Part shown: piece after piece, positions 1 to 12,449 of the stretch
How positions within the stretch are numbered: the stretch's first letter is position 1
How the letters are laid out: every line of letters begins with the position of its first letter
Source: Mytilus californianus
Lineage: Eukaryota > Mollusca > Bivalvia > Mytilida > Mytilidae
Direction: 5' to 3'
NCBI RefSeq assembly: GCF_021869535.1
Contig: NW_026262690.1
Location: 61,946,995 to 62,010,994 of the forward strand
Length of the DNA: 64,000 nucleotides
The notes under the pieces: model-generated
What the model saw: the letters and a program-made list of their open reading frames with translations, nothing else
Database searches by the model: none
Told to the model about the DNA's origin: nothing
Program-made: the position numbers and the translations under genes

Positions 1-440
1 AGTGATAACTTCAGGTTGACTTCCTGGATTATGTCCAACACCAATTCCAGTCGCTCAAGATTTTTCTTCGTAGGAGTAGGCAAAAATGGTGACGTTATCA
101 AAGAAGGTGCAACAGATGTTCATACGGTAGTTGCTGAGGCATTCTTACATGAGGCGTTGGTAAGTAGCCGATGAATTTGTCAAACAGTATAGCATGCGAT
201 TGTACTCACACAATCCAACGGGCCTACAGTAAATGCTAATCTTTCTTTATGTTCTTTCAATATCTCCACTTGATGGTAGCCACTTTTCATATCGATGACC
301 GTAAAGTACGAATTTCCAGGCAAGCGATCCAGAATGTCCTCTATAAGGGGCAAAGCAAAATCATCTTTTTTCGTATGGTTATTTAGCTTACGAAAATCAA
401 CACACATTCGTAGAAGCCATCTTTCTTCTTGTCGATTACT
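1..440 (-). pseudogene. Ty3/gypsy-type reverse transcriptase remnant (truncated by window edge)
   Basis: The minus strand encodes CVDFRKLNNHTKKDDFALP, then DRLPGNSYFTVIDMKSGYHQ and HKERLAFTVGPL (407-218), which are the conserved RT blocks of Ty3/gypsy (Metaviridae-like) retrotransposons that copy element RNA into DNA. Downstream, similarity continues in shifted frames through an ATYQRLM block to a degenerate catalytic box near 40-110, where the usual two-Asp motif is spoiled (reads FFDN) and stops occur. It is thus a dead copy. Gag- and protease-like pieces follow at higher coordinates in the expected order for a minus-strand element. No LTR is visible. Confidence 0.85.
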
Positions 441-1399
441 ACGATTACTACATGCGATGAAAACAGGCTGTTGACATTCTAATAATACCTGCTCTCAAGA
501 ACTGTTGAATCTGATTAATTATTTTCCTCGTACGTGAATGGCGGTATGTGTCTTTATCTCTGTTTAAAAGGATGGTTAACGTCAAGTTCAATCTCATGTT
601 GTACCATCTCCAACATTAATATCATTCTTGGAAAAGATATCTCTGTATGATGTTATAAAGTTCTTTCCTCCCTAAAACTCATTTGAAGACCGGTTCTTTA
701 CATCAATCTTTACTGCTCAAAAAGTGGTATAGTGAAATCTGTATCAGATAAACCAGGTCGGTCAGCAATCACAGATTTAGGTCATTGTTATATTATAGTT
801 CGTTTCTGTGTGTGTTACATTTTAATGTTGTTTTTCTGTTGTGTCGTAGTTCTCCTCTTATATTTGATGTGTTTCCCTCAGTTTTAGTTTGTAACCCGGA
901 TTTGTTTTTTTCTCAATCGATTTATGAATTTCGAACAGCGGTATACTACTGTTGCCTTTATTTAGGTGGAATAGCAACAGTTCTAGTTGCTGATGTTTAC
1001 ATCTATTCTTTTGCTGATTCCATACTGATTACTGACTAAGGACGGCGCAATATCTAAGTCATGTGGTATGACAACTGAACATGTGTCGATGAAACCCGTT
1101 TTAAAATATGTTTGAAATCGGTGGTATAGTAATATGTGCTGTTCTGCATTCTTTATGGCTGCCAATTGATTATTCTTCCATTGTGGCTATTTTACTCGTA
1201 GAAAAAACACCGGAAATATGTTAACTATGGTGTGATTAACTTCGCAGATTGTAAAAATGTAATTCCATGTCGTTGACAGCAAATATCCATGATGTTTGTA
1301 AGAAAGTTGGTTCCAAGTAGGAGTGGCATAGTTGAGTTGTATTCGCTGTCAAGAACAATACAAAAATATACAAGTGTAGTTCTGATGCAGCTGTTTGGT
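441..1399. other. Decayed interior of the retroelement
   Basis: Lies between the RT and protease remnants, where the pol linker and RT N-terminus should be. Short open frames exist on both strands but none gives a recognisable domain; probably degenerate pol sequence. Confidence 0.4.
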
Positions 1400-1591
1400 G
1401 TATAATCCTACTTCTAAAAATCCATTGTAGGGTAGAAATTCACCATCTGCATACGCAATATGAAGTAGTTGACTGAAGGTCTGTATAGGTACATGTTGAT
1501 GATGCTGATTGTAGTATTTCTTCATAACTGTAGATCCAGTGTCAAATAAGATTGACAGTTGAAAATAAAGAACTGTTATTTCAGTCGGTGA
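1400..1591 (-). pseudogene. Retrotransposon aspartic protease remnant
   Basis: The minus-strand frame reads SPTEITVLYFQLSILFDTGS and continues IAYADGEFLPYNGFLEV, matching the retropepsin-like protease of gypsy-type Pol, with the catalytic Asp-Thr-Gly triad at about 1535-1543. The protease cleaves the element polyprotein in living copies. It sits between the gag-like and RT-like remnants in the correct order, but flanking frames are broken and no continuous Pol frame remains. Confidence 0.7.
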
Positions 1592-1815
1592 ACCACAAAG
1601 TCCGGGTAGCAGTTGCAGTACCTCTACAAATCTGCTGTGTGGGCTGCTATCATGACTGTCTACTTCCCGCCCCTTGGCGTAGACTTTTTGGCGTTTAAAT
1701 GTTGAAAATAAGAAGATTTGTTGGCACATCCTCTGGCAAAACTTCCCTCTTGACCACATTACCTACAGTATCTGTCATATATAGGTTGCTGTCTCCCATA
1801 TGCAGGTTGCTGTCT

Positions 1816-1911
1816 ATCATCATCATCATCATCACCATCACCATCACCATCACCATCACCATCACCATCACCATCACCATCACCATCACCATCACTACCA
1901 CCACCACCATT
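1816..1911. repeat. ATC / ATCACC microsatellite
   Basis: Five or so ATC units pass into about a dozen ATCACC units and end in CCA triplets. It lies inside the decayed retroelement between gag- and protease-like parts. A short duplication of AGGTTGCTGTCT stands just before it (about 1783 and 1804). Confidence 0.95.
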
Positions 1912-1929
1912 CACCATTCTTGGTGATAG

Positions 1930-2274
1930 CCTTCTTTAATGTTCCCTTGCTTGTTTTTGTTATAGGTAAATCAAAGATATTGTCCTTCTCTCTCCTACGC
2001 AAAGCAACACGCAAAGCATAAAATTTGATATAATGCGCCTTATAGCTTTCAAAGAATGGCGCAGGCCTTTCCAAAGCATAGTATGTAGCATTTCATCTGC
2101 TTCTGATCTTTTTACTTTCTTTGTCTGAATAGCCTTTTCTAGTATATCTTCCAATCTAAAACTCCATGCTAAAACATCTTCATGCTTGGTTGCATTGCAT
2201 TTCAGATTAATTCCTTCTCCTCTACTATAACAAATACCCTGTCCTTCTTCTGTATAATTGTTGATGTGGACCAA
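1930..2274 (-). pseudogene. Retrotransposon Gag-like remnant
   Basis: The minus strand carries DVLAWSFRLEDILEKAI and then EADEMLHTMLWKGLRHSLKA, resembling the capsid region of gypsy-type Gag in animal genomes. After about 2040 the similarity (LRVALRRREKD) continues in another frame, so there is a frameshift. I assign it to the same decayed minus-strand element as the protease and RT pieces. Confidence 0.65.
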
Positions 2275-2279
2275 TACGT

Positions 2280-5180
2280 ATCACTACTTTCCCTCCTGGA
2301 TCTTTCGGTGAATTACTGAGTTAGTAGCTCCTTGCTGTGGGTTTTTGTCGTTGATAAATCATACTAGCTCATATCTCCCCAAATTATATGTTACTTCTCT
2401 TCCCAGAAAAGCCAAGTAGTCTCAGTGGGTTGACATAAGTAGATGTTGGTTTTATTACTGGCTTAATTCTGATTTATCCTCCTTTAATAACGATTGCATC
2501 AACTTTTTTAGATTCTGTGGTATTTCGAAAGATGATTTTTCTACTAGGTTTGCATTGACTCAGCCAGGTCATGAAAAAGTCATGTTTATATGTAAATATG
2601 CCTTGCAGAACCTCAGAGTTTCGAGTAATTCGACATTTAATATAAACAGTGAATTTACAGAAATTGAACATACATGTATCAATGATATTTCATGAAGCAA
2701 TGAATCGCTGTACTTTAAAATTACCATCCAGCTTATGTTTACAACCCCTAATTAAGAAATAAAGATGTGCATTCAAAGGAGACGCTTAAACTCAACATTT
2801 AAATTTTTAGACGTACAGAACTACCTTCGATGGTAGAGTAATGGCATATAATGTGTAGTTTGGAAGGACCTACACTGCCACAAAAAAAATCGTAATCGGA
2901 GTTTCCGCTGTCTAATTTTGGCTTCATTTTTGGAAACTTCTGTGATCCTTGACCTTTAATGACTAAATGTATACTATTAACTGTAGGCAAGATAAAAAAT
3001 TAATAGCATGTTTAAGTTTTATATAAAAGCTTCTCATAATGCAAAACGAACGCTCTAGATAATGTTTTGATATTTCACCAGCATGTTGTCTGAAATGGGA
3101 CCCTTAATGGCTCTTTAATAATTATACGGTACAATTACATTTTTTTAATAACTTCAAAGAAAGGAACCTGATAATTAAGTTTAAAGAATATGCATGAGCA
3201 CTGGACTTAAATTGCATAACCTTTGTTATATGAAGACACTTACGCTTTGAATGAATGAACGAGTAAGTTAACGAATGTCGCTTGACCGCTGAATAGAGTT
3301 TCAAAAAACTGAGGACACAACGTTATTATCCGAGAGCGTTACTTTTCATAATTTGAATTACAAAACAACCAAAGAAAACTTTGTATATTCTCTTATAAAT
3401 ATAAGTAATGGTTATAAGTGTTTAGCGAAAACAGGTTGAATATTTAGTGAAAACTAATTTAAAAACTAAATATAAATTGAAAAAAATAATTATACCCAGT
3501 CCTGAATTTGTACTCAGAAAATGCATAGTCGACGAAGTCAAATGTAATAATATCAATAAGTACATGTTGTGCATATTTAAATGAACATTTTTATTTTATT
3601 TAAAAGAAATCATTAATTCCTGATAGAGTAGCAAAATACTAAAAATATTATTAAACTATAAATTAATATAGATGCAAAGATTAGATGATTTTTAACATTT
3701 ATCTATTGATTTTTGTATTCGTTTTATCAATCTATTTCAATTCTTTAGATAAATTAGTAATTCTAAAAGTCATTCATACACCTACTGTAAACGAAATTAT
3801 CATAGGTAAAGCACAGCTATCATGCGATACTGAAAAAATACACTGTCTTAGTAAGATCTTTTGCTATATTATCATTTGTATTACTTTCAATAAACTAATA
3901 ACTACCTAAAACCAGAAATATTTAACGCCGCAAAATAGAAAAAATAATACAACTTTATCATGCGACTGGTTTTTCACCTCATTAAATTACACCTAAACAA
4001 ATAAAAACAAAGGCATTTGTAGGCTCGATCAGTAGCAACATGTGGGAATAATGTCAACGAATAGCCGTTGGTGTCATATACTTTACTACTTGGATCTGAA
4101 ATATGTCGTCGTGGCATGCAACACCCAATGCGATACAACAATGTGTGACCAGCGTCAGTTACTGGCAGACGACACTGATCACACGTGCTGTAAAGCCAAA
4201 ATGATTGGCTATTTTGTCTCAAGGCATTTAAATTCTAAGAAAGTGAAATCTGACTTCTTTTCCAATGAATGAATTTACCACGAATCAATATCGTCTTAAA
4301 GAAAAAAAACAGTAGGATAGGTTGGAATAAAGAAACATGACTGGCTAAGGTTTGTTTATACATAGCCAATGGAATTATATACCTTGTTTATTGTATATAC
4401 TAGAAAAATGTAAAACAAAACAAAAATATTGAACACATTAAAAGAAAATAAGAATAATTCAAATAAAGAAAGCATGCAAATTGTTCAGCTACAAACTTAT
4501 TATCAGGAAGCCTATTAATTAAATAGTATGATGTACGTGTGGTTACATCAATGAGATAAGTAGAATTATTGTGAAAATAAACTTTTTGGAATCAAGAACA
4601 GTACAGAAACAAATAGTTGACGACTATTAATTAACTTTGGTTAGTTAAGTGCCACAGAGATTTTTGAAGAAAACAAAATCAAAAACTTTTAAATTTCACT
4701 TTAATTTTCTTTTGCATTTTATTTATTTTTACTCTTCTACGATTATTATTATCAAATTTCTAAGATGATATGTCAATTCTCTGGTGGACGTAAAAAAATC
4801 AGCGAGTAACGTACGTCTCACTGTCAATTCAGATGAAATTACGGTGTGTGCAATAATAATATAACTTTTTAGTATCGTAAATGCCATATAATTATGATGT
4901 TAGATGCTTCTGTTGTCAATCAGAATAATCATGCAACGTTAAACGTAAGAACTAAGAGTACCAAAATATCAGAGCCGGAAGGAAACACATTTAAAATATC
5001 TAAGCAAACGGATTAAAAAGCTTGAATGTGCTGAAATTTACTGATTTTTACTGTCTGTATATGTGTCGTTTGATCTTCCTCTTCTTGGGATAATAGTAAT
5101 CGAAACTGGGATAATTCAACGCCCTCTACCCACTGTAGTGCTCTTCAGATTAAGATAATTGGGGAGAGTCAGGTAAACAG
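2280..5180. other. AT-rich spacer, no gene seen
   Basis: No domain, RNA gene or repeat that I can name. The short ORFs have no conserved look. Confidence 0.6.
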
Positions 5181-5187
5181 AAAACTA

Positions 5188-5262
5188 GTTTAACCCTGCC
5201 ATATGCAATATGTCTGTCTCAAGGCAGGAACGTCGAAACTGGTTGTTGTTGCTTCTAATATC
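5188..5262 (+). repeat. Fragment of a mussel dispersed repeat (GTTTAACCC…AAGGCAGGAACGTC)
   Basis: Reads ACTAGTTTAACCCTGCC, then TGTCTCAAGGCAGGA, similar to the GTTTAAACCCGCTGC…TGTCCTAAGTCAGGA segment at 11655-11705. Diverged, short. Confidence 0.45.
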
Positions 5263-6649
5263 TTAAGGGTGTGTTTTTTTCAGAAACCTAGAGTTGATGT
5301 TGTATATATTTGGTAGTCACTTCAATTTCAAATTAATTCACATATATGTAGACTCGGGGTATTCACATCTTAGAATAGGGTTTAATCGCTTGTCTGTTGT
5401 TCAAGACTGAATGTATCAATCACTATGTTTCGTTTTTAATTTATTGTATTGATGCGTTCTTATCTTTTTGACAGGTAACGTTATATGTATGTCTGTTAAA
5501 ATGCATTCGCAAGTTGTCCCATAGGACTATTATTCATTACATATTAAAAATTAAACAGCATCCATCCAAAACTCATAGACAATACAATATATGCAAATGA
5601 ATGTAAACAGTCTTGTGAGGAAAGGTGTTGTAAGTAGTAATTGATCATTTAAAGTACAGTTGTCTTTCAAACAATAGCTCTGGAAAACGGTTTGTAGTTT
5701 TGAACAATAATTATCAAATAAAAGAATTTTATTATGAATATTATAACTTTTATCTGGAAAATCATCACATACTTTAGGAAGTCGTTGTACTTTTTGCATT
5801 ATCTTTCTCTTTCAGCTTATATTCAAGCTCTTCTGGGAAAAAGACTAGAAAAGTGTAATCGAAGAAGAAACATTTATCATTCTGCAATTAATGAAGCATT
5901 TGTTATTGATTGGTCTAGAAAGATATTAATTTCTTCTCAGGTAAATTTTACGTTGACGCTTTAGGAGGAAAACGACGTTTACCGTAAGAAAATAAATATT
6001 TAATTGCCGTTCTAGTCTTGTATCTTGGCGATATTTATTTGACGAGATTGATCAAAGCCTGCCATTATCAACAAACTGCAAAGAACAACACTGAATATTT
6101 CTTTTAATTGAAATTCGAAGCAAATTAAATATTATGATGAAACAGACGGTTGATGAGATAGAATGGAACCCTCGAGACATTTTAGTGTCAACAAAAATAC
6201 GGAAATGTGTCGACTTGGCCATTAGATTTCCTTTTTATGTTCACTGCGGCAATCACCTGTTTCTCAATATTGATATGCTAACTTATTGGAAAAGAAGCAA
6301 TTTCTTATTGCTTCATAAAGGTTGTCCTAGCAGGTAGAAATAAAACTGTTTATTCAACAAATGAAATTATCTTTTAGCAGGATGCCGGAAGAAATGTACG
6401 GTAAAACTTTGTTTACATGTACTTGACTCTGAATGTCATCCGGAAAGACAAAGAAAATTGAAGTGGGTTCTTTTCCGAAAACAAAGAAATGTGATAAGTG
6501 TTTTAAAAAGACTTTGTAATAGGTCTATAAGGTCATCCAGAAACTACAAAATTCAAGAAAATGTTTGTTTCCAAAATCAAAAGACAACTATCAACTCGAA
6601 ATTTATACTCTTAAATTCTATATAAAAAAAAGAGTAGAGGATACGGTGA
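5263..6649. other. AT-rich spacer, no gene seen
   Basis: Only short chance ORFs; no recognisable repeat. Confidence 0.55.
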
Positions 6650-6678
6650 TTTTTTTTTTTTGGGGGGGGGGGGGGGGG
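6650..6678 (+). repeat. Adjacent homopolymers T12-G17
   Basis: Twelve T followed directly by seventeen G. Similar G/C runs occur at 19965-19979 and 28472-28490; the exact lengths in an assembly are often unreliable. Confidence 0.9.
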
Positions 6679-6784
6679 AGTAAAATGGAGATAAGGCGTG
6701 AAGATTGACGAAAAAAATCCTGATAGATTTCCACCTTTTTTGCCAAACCGCATTTATGCCGTGACATGAGTTGCTAATAAGTAA

Positions 6785-6890
6785 ATATAAGAAGATGTGG
6801 TATTATTGCCAAGGAGACAACTATTCACCACAGACCAAATGACGTGGATGTAAGCAGTTATAGGTACATGTGCTTTCAACACATTGCACA
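6785..6890 (+). repeat. AAGAAGATGTGG dispersed repeat, copy 1
   Basis: ATAAGAAGATGTGGTATTAT, then GAGACAACTATTCACCA, ATGACGTGGATGTAAG and a TTATAGGTACA block: the common mussel repeat module, found in this window at least nine times in both orientations. Confidence 0.8.
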
Positions 6891-6969
6891 AGTGAACACC
6901 GGTACTATTTTGTACTTGGTAATTAAATCTTTACATCCTGCTTTCAAATTTGATACTTATTTAATTCAA

Positions 6970-7045
6970 ATGTTTGGCTTTGAGCGTTCCTGATGAAGGT
7001 AAATCCAGAAAAGCGCTTCGGACGCATGAAATTATTAAACGTGTT
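6970..7045 (+). repeat. GAGCGTTCCTGATGAAGG repeat, copy 1
   Basis: Shares TTTGAGCGTTCCTG, TGAAGGTAA, CAGAAAAGC and ACGAAATT in the same order with 16863-16935. About 70 bp long, family unknown to me. Confidence 0.75.
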
Positions 7046-7479
7046 GTTTTCAATTTATATTCACTTTATCATTTTAAAAAGTAAAAAAGATAAATTTACT
7101 CTTTAAAGGATTGTATAATAAAAATCACTATACAAATTCTTGCTTTTCTTAAGTATTTATATACAAACCATGCTACCTGTTTTGCACAAGTCAAAACTTT
7201 ACTGATGACAATTATTGGTTGTTGTCTGTAATTGTGTAGGAAACACTGAACTCGATATTTGAATGTTTAAGAGTGTGGGGATTGATCACATTGAACAGGC
7301 TTCCATATCTGAGGGCATTCTATGTATATGTTTATACTCTTTTGATATATCATTTATTTAATGAGATACTATTACTGATGTGTATTTAATATCTTATTGT
7401 TTTTGTTGGTATAAGAGGAGAAGAAGACATCAGTAGTCAATAGAAATCATAAATCGAAGAAAGACTGATATATCCATGG

Positions 7480-7575
7480 TGAAAAAAATACCAACGAACA
7501 ACAGTCTACAAACACTACATAGAAAACCAAAGATTGACCAACACAAACCCCATAAAAAACGGGAATAACTAACAT
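7480..7575 (-). repeat. GGAGCACCTGAGATC dispersed repeat, minus-strand fragment
   Basis: ACAACAGTCTACAAACACTA, TAGAAAACCAAAGA and AACACAAACCCCATAAAAA are the reverse-strand version of the repeat seen whole at 31610-32085 and 35440-35725. Confidence 0.6.
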
Positions 7576-7639
7576 ATATGAGTAAAACAATTCTAGATTT
7601 TACACAATGCGAAACGTTTGCTAAAAAAATGAAACAATA

Positions 7640-7920
7640 ACAATCAATCGATCAACCAGAATTGTTGTTTCAATTTATTTTCACCTATATTTTGAACCAA
7701 AATGCGAGTTCTTTTGTCAAATTCTATAAAAGTTGCAGTTTTCAGACATTTATGAACATTTATAATTTGGTAAAATGTCAAGACATACGACATAATGCTG
7801 TTATAACCCAAAGTACACACATGAAACTGTGGTACTGTCAATTAATTAGAAATTGAACGACTTTTTCAAAAATGTCAATCGTGTGAAATATATTTAGTCG
7901 AAATTGGCCCTACTTCTTAT
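7640..7920 (+). repeat. Diverged repeat related to 17010-17230
   Basis: Contains CATAATGCTGTTATAACCC…TACACACATGAAACTGT, matching CATAATGTTGTTGGAAACTC…TACACACATGAAGCTGT near 17150. Both lie downstream of a GAGCGTTCCTG repeat copy. AT-rich and diverged. Confidence 0.4.
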
Positions 7921-8865
7921 AATATATTTTGATTGGATTTAATTTTACAATATCCTTAAAAGACAGAAGCTGCTCGTCCGAACCTGATGAGAAAGCAAGG
8001 AGAGTACGCAAAATGAATTAAAAATTTTCAACAAATTTAAAATATATAGCTCTTATGTTTTTATATAAATGATACTTAATACTTCAGTTTATATGAAAAA
8101 AAGATAGACGTATGAAATAGAATTACTGGAAAAAGTTAAAAGTGTCGTTTATTCATGGAAATACGATGTCAAAATGTATTTGGATAAATATGGTGCACAG
8201 TGATTTTAACAATAAGCGAACACGAAAATAAAAATTGAATATTCTTTCCTTATTGGTAAAGGTCATTGTTATTACAAACAAGTATACTAAAAACAAAGTA
8301 TACTTAAAACATTTCTAATCATTGAAGGTTCTAAGAAGGTCTGGTTCCTTTGCGTAGATCTATGTAGAAGCCATTTTCAATTCCCGCACGTTATAGCAGT
8401 ATATCCGGCAGCTGTTGGGCACTTTTTGTTGAATATGCCATGCGGTTGACTAGTATGGTTGGGTAAATGAAATTGATATATTTCTCTTAATTATATAGGG
8501 AGTTGTTGTTTGTGTATAGGAAGCACGTGAATTAATGGAATCGAAATAAGAAACATTTGTAACCGTTCTGATGGATATGTGTATATAATGACATCCAAGA
8601 CAACGATGATAGAACATATTTGAATAATCCAATTTAATGTATCTGGGTATATATGGTAGAATTAGAGAGGGGTTAAACTGCACTTTAATCTATTTTAAAA
8701 ACTATTTAAGATAAGGTGCTTTTCTTTTTCTTTTTTTTTTTCTCAATATGGATTATAAAATTATTTGGTATTCAAAGGTTAACAAAATTGCATTTTAAAA
8801 ATGAACTGCTAATTTATTTATTTTTTTGACCGGGCGACTCGGCTATTACATTATTAAAAAAAATA
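7921..8865. other. AT-rich spacer, no gene seen
   Basis: No recognisable gene or repeat. Confidence 0.55.
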
Positions 8866-8869
8866 TATT

Positions 8870-9300
8870 AAAATGTCAACTTGTCGACCGTAATTTTTTA
8901 CAATTTATTTCTGTATCAACAGGTCGACCTGTCCACCTTTGGAGGTCGACAATTTTTTTTTGTCAATTTGTATACCTATCTACTTGTAACCCTCAGTATA
9001 AGACCGTGTTCACATTGAGCTAAACTTGGTGTGGTGTAAGTGTACTAAACTCTAATATTACGTCCTCATTGATAAAAATCAATGTTTATAAGTAGTTTAA
9101 ATCAGGTTTTGACTACATACAGTCGATAGTCAATGTAGGGTATGTGTGGGTTAAGTGTACATAAGTTTTTTTTAATTTTAATTATCAACCTGTCGACCTT
9201 AAAGGAAACGACAAATTTCAAATTATCGACTTGTCCACCGTTGGGGTGGACAATTGTTTGTTTTAGTTTAAAGTCTACCTGTCAACTTTTGCAGCAGACA
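8870..9300. repeat. Degenerate array of GTCGACC / GTCCACC dyads, split by an insert
   Basis: At least five diverged motifs of the type ACCTGTCSACC(n)GG(T)SGACAA occur at about 8875, 8921, 9187, 9224 and 9271; each is a weak inverted repeat. Between 9003 and 9180 sits a different block (CGTGTTCACATTGAGC … GTTAAGTGTAC) that looks like an insertion. Confidence 0.55.
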
Positions 9301-9496
9301 CTATAAGTTTGAATATAATATACAATATTTGGATCAAATCACACTCATTTATTTAAAAAAACATCCGCAAAAAACTATATATCCGTATACCCGTAAAGTA
9401 GACCTGTTGCGGGTTATTCAAGAAACACGTGTAATGCGCAACGAAACCCGTATTTAACGTGTATCTGCTAACCCATCCGGAACATCTTTTTTTTTG

Positions 9497-9662
9497 TAGG
9501 GCCCGTGTTGCTCAGTGATTAGTTTTCTATGTAGGGTTTTGTGTACTTTTATAGTATTTTCGTTGAGTTTTTTTCTTTTTTATTGCAATGGCATTGTCAG
9601 TTTCTCGACAACTTATGAGTTTTGAATGTCCCCTTGGTATCTTTCGCCTCTTTTTTTTAAAT
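9497..9662 (+). repeat. GGAGCACCTGAGATC dispersed repeat, 3' part
   Basis: CCGTGTTGCTCAGTGATTAG, TTTTCTATGTAGGGTTTTGTG, GCAATGGCATTGTCAGTTTC and CTTGGTATCTTTCGCCTCT match the 3' half of the copies at 31.9 and 35.6 kb in order. Confidence 0.75.
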
Positions 9663-11654
9663 TATCAAAGTAATTTTAAAGTACCATTCATTATAACCGT
9701 GAGACAGGGGGTACAAAGTGTGGAAAACCAGTAAAGCAATCACAGTTTTGGAAGGTAATATGATATTTTTTTTAATTAGCATTGTTTTCGGAATATCAGT
9801 CTAGTCATAGAAGATCTCAATCTTATGGAATCCAATACAAAAGGGAAATAATCTAACTCTTGAAATTAGACTATAATATATCTGAAATTCTATTTAAGAA
9901 CAAATATCTCATAAGACCAAACTGATTTTCAAAAACTGATTTATCAGATAAACCAGTTACTTAATGAATGAATCATAACATCTCTGCGTTATTTTGATCA
10001 CGTTTAACCATTATAATGTACCCTACCTGGTTTATCGGTACTTAGAAATAGTTACACTGGCAATAATAAAAAATAATAAAGATTGACCTTTTATGGTGTT
10101 TATAAACATATACAAGACATCCATTCCGATGTCATTACAATTATTTTGTCTCCCTTTTGTCGCCATCTATTTATTGATTTCAGGTAAGCTTGCGATTGGA
10201 AAATGTATATTTTTAACAGTAATATCATGCTCAGGAGGGGTATTTGCAAACAAACAAAAAATAATTCTATTATTATTTCGCTATCAAGACGTTAGCAAAA
10301 CAGCCGCAAGTCTGAATACGTATTTTTAGACGTTTTGACATTTAGCCGATATCAAACTTCGACAATTAAAAATTACCAGTTTTTACGTAGAGTCAAAATA
10401 CAACAACTTATAATAAGCTTTTCCATACCATCAACCGTCTGTCATTTTAAGTGTCACATTTTTTGTTTTCTTACAACAATACGCATTAGCATGTACTCCT
10501 CCACCATATGGAATGTGCTTTATCAAAAAAAAAAGGCAACCCTTTTTAAGTCAAGGCAATGTTGACAACGTTTGGTAAAAAATCACGCAAAACATACATC
10601 TACAATTTTTTCTAGTAAATTCTCCTGTTTTAATAGTAAAATTATCAAAATTATCAGGGTTTTCCTTTCTCTGTGATTTGATTTATTTATATGCACAGTT
10701 AATGTGTGGTAATTAAAATTAACCTATCCTAACTAGAAGGCTTATGGCCCTATTGTAATACAATTGAGGAATTCCGGTATGATAACAAGTACCATTGATA
10801 ATGATGACAATAGTTGTTCGATTATCATATTGTTTGAGTATTTTCCGAATGTCTTAAGTGTAAATATCTTTCAAATACCGGTCACACAAAGTAAAGTAAT
10901 TAATCATAATTGTATTCTAAAGAAATGTGGTATTTGATGAATTGATATAAAAAATAGCTCTTTAACACGAGATTAATAATTTAAGAAATACAACCTTTTA
11001 TTGGAGGAAGACAAATAGATAATGATTGAACTCCTCGAATCACTTAGCTGGATAAAAATAAGAAAACAGATCAAGTGTGTGGGAAAATTTTGACGGCACC
11101 AAGGGTACATGCAAGAAGCGAACAAAATAAAAACAATATTTAAAGCGGTTTGAGTTAAACAATTGCTGTATGCATATTCTGAAAGATACAAGTTCTTTTG
11201 AAGAGAAAAATCTTATAAATCTATATTCATTCCCGCTTTATTTTGTGTGGTTCTTAATTGTCCCATTGGAGAGTGTTTTTTTTTTACTATTATGGAAAAA
11301 ACATATGTAATGACTCGATCGATACAAATAATTTGAACAACAACAAAATAAAAATGTTGAGGAGCCCAAACTCGAATATGACGTACGTAGAACAGTAAAA
11401 TATGTATGGGGTCAACTTGCCTGAAGTTATGGAATTTATTTATAATAACAGAATGCGTTATTTTATTAGGTGATTGTGTCACAAAATTACCATTTACCCG
11501 GCAATTCTACGGATGCTGCATGCGGGCCAAGATTTGATTATCCATCAGAAGGACTTGATATCAGTCCAGGTTTTGATTGCTTAAAATACTATACCAAGGG
11601 AGCAATTCATATGCATAAGCTGTAGAAGAAACCACAGCACTATAGATACAAACG
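9663..11654. other. AT-rich spacer, no gene seen
   Basis: No recognisable gene. Short ORFs at 10093-10565 and 10973-11482 show no domain and are AT-rich chance frames. Confidence 0.55.
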
Positions 11655-11962
11655 TTTAAACCCGCTGCAATTGTTTGCACCTGTCCTAAGTCAGGAATCT
11701 GATGTTCAGTAGTTGCCGTTTGTTGATGTGGTTCATAAGTGTTTCTCGTTTCTCTTTTTTTATATAGATTAGACCGTTGGTTTTCCCGTTAAAATGGTTT
11801 TACACTAGTAATTTTTGGGGCCCTTTATAGCTTGCTGTTCGGTGTGAGCCAAGGCTCCGTGTTGAAGACCGTACTTTGACCTATAATGGTTTACTTTTAT
11901 AAATTTTGACTTTGATGGAGAGTTGTCTCATTGGCACTCATACCACATCTTCTTATATCTAC
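11655..11962 (-). repeat. AAGAAGATGTGG dispersed repeat, long copy 2
   Basis: The best-preserved copy in the window, in the opposite orientation to copy 1. In + reading it goes TTTAAACCCGCTGC, TGTCCTAAGTCAGGA, GGGGCCCTTTATAGCTTGC, AAGGCTCCGTGTTGAAGACC, GTACTTTGACCTATAATGG and ends GTCTCATTGGCACTC…CACATCTTCTTATAT. I recognise this order from mussel sequence; its coding capacity and class (SINE or other) are not clear. Confidence 0.85.
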
Positions 11963-12362
11963 TTAAGTCCACAAAACGCTATGCAAAAAAATAAGGGCAG
12001 ACAACACCATGTAAAAAAGAAAAAAAAGCGAAAGGACAGACGAGTATAAAAACAATTCATAGAAGCTATAAAATAGAGCAACTTTTGACGTAATAAAAAA
12101 AGGTGGTGAATTATGGTACTCCGGAAGGGTAAAAAGTTTGTCGTCCAACGGTTGTTCAAGTTGAAATCCGATGATAAGTCATTATTGGTGTTATGGCATC
12201 ATATAACAGCGAGTTTTTAAAAGTCTCTTATTCATCTTAAGACATTAATAAATATATAAACCATCAGTTCGTGTTTTTCTCAATCCTTAAAAAAATTGTA
12301 ATGAAAACACAAACAGTTCAAGACAAAGAATAAACACGATTCTGACTGATAGATATACAATA

Positions 12363-12449
12363 TATGTACGTTGTCGGAAAATATAAAATTTATTTCTCCT
12401 GTTTCGCAGCGAGTACAAATAAATTTCATATTTTCCGACAATGTACATA
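12363..12449. repeat. Snap-back hairpin with 33-bp arms
   Basis: Arms 12363-12395 and 12417-12449 are inverted repeats with two mismatches, both containing TTGTCGGAAAATAT or its complement, around a 21-base loop. Likely a small foldback (MITE-like) element. No target duplication found. Confidence 0.85.

Noticed and set aside
1800-2021. Poly-His protein and poly-Ile/Thr or Met/Val proteins over 1695-2021
   Set aside because: All three are translations of the ATCACC microsatellite in different frames.
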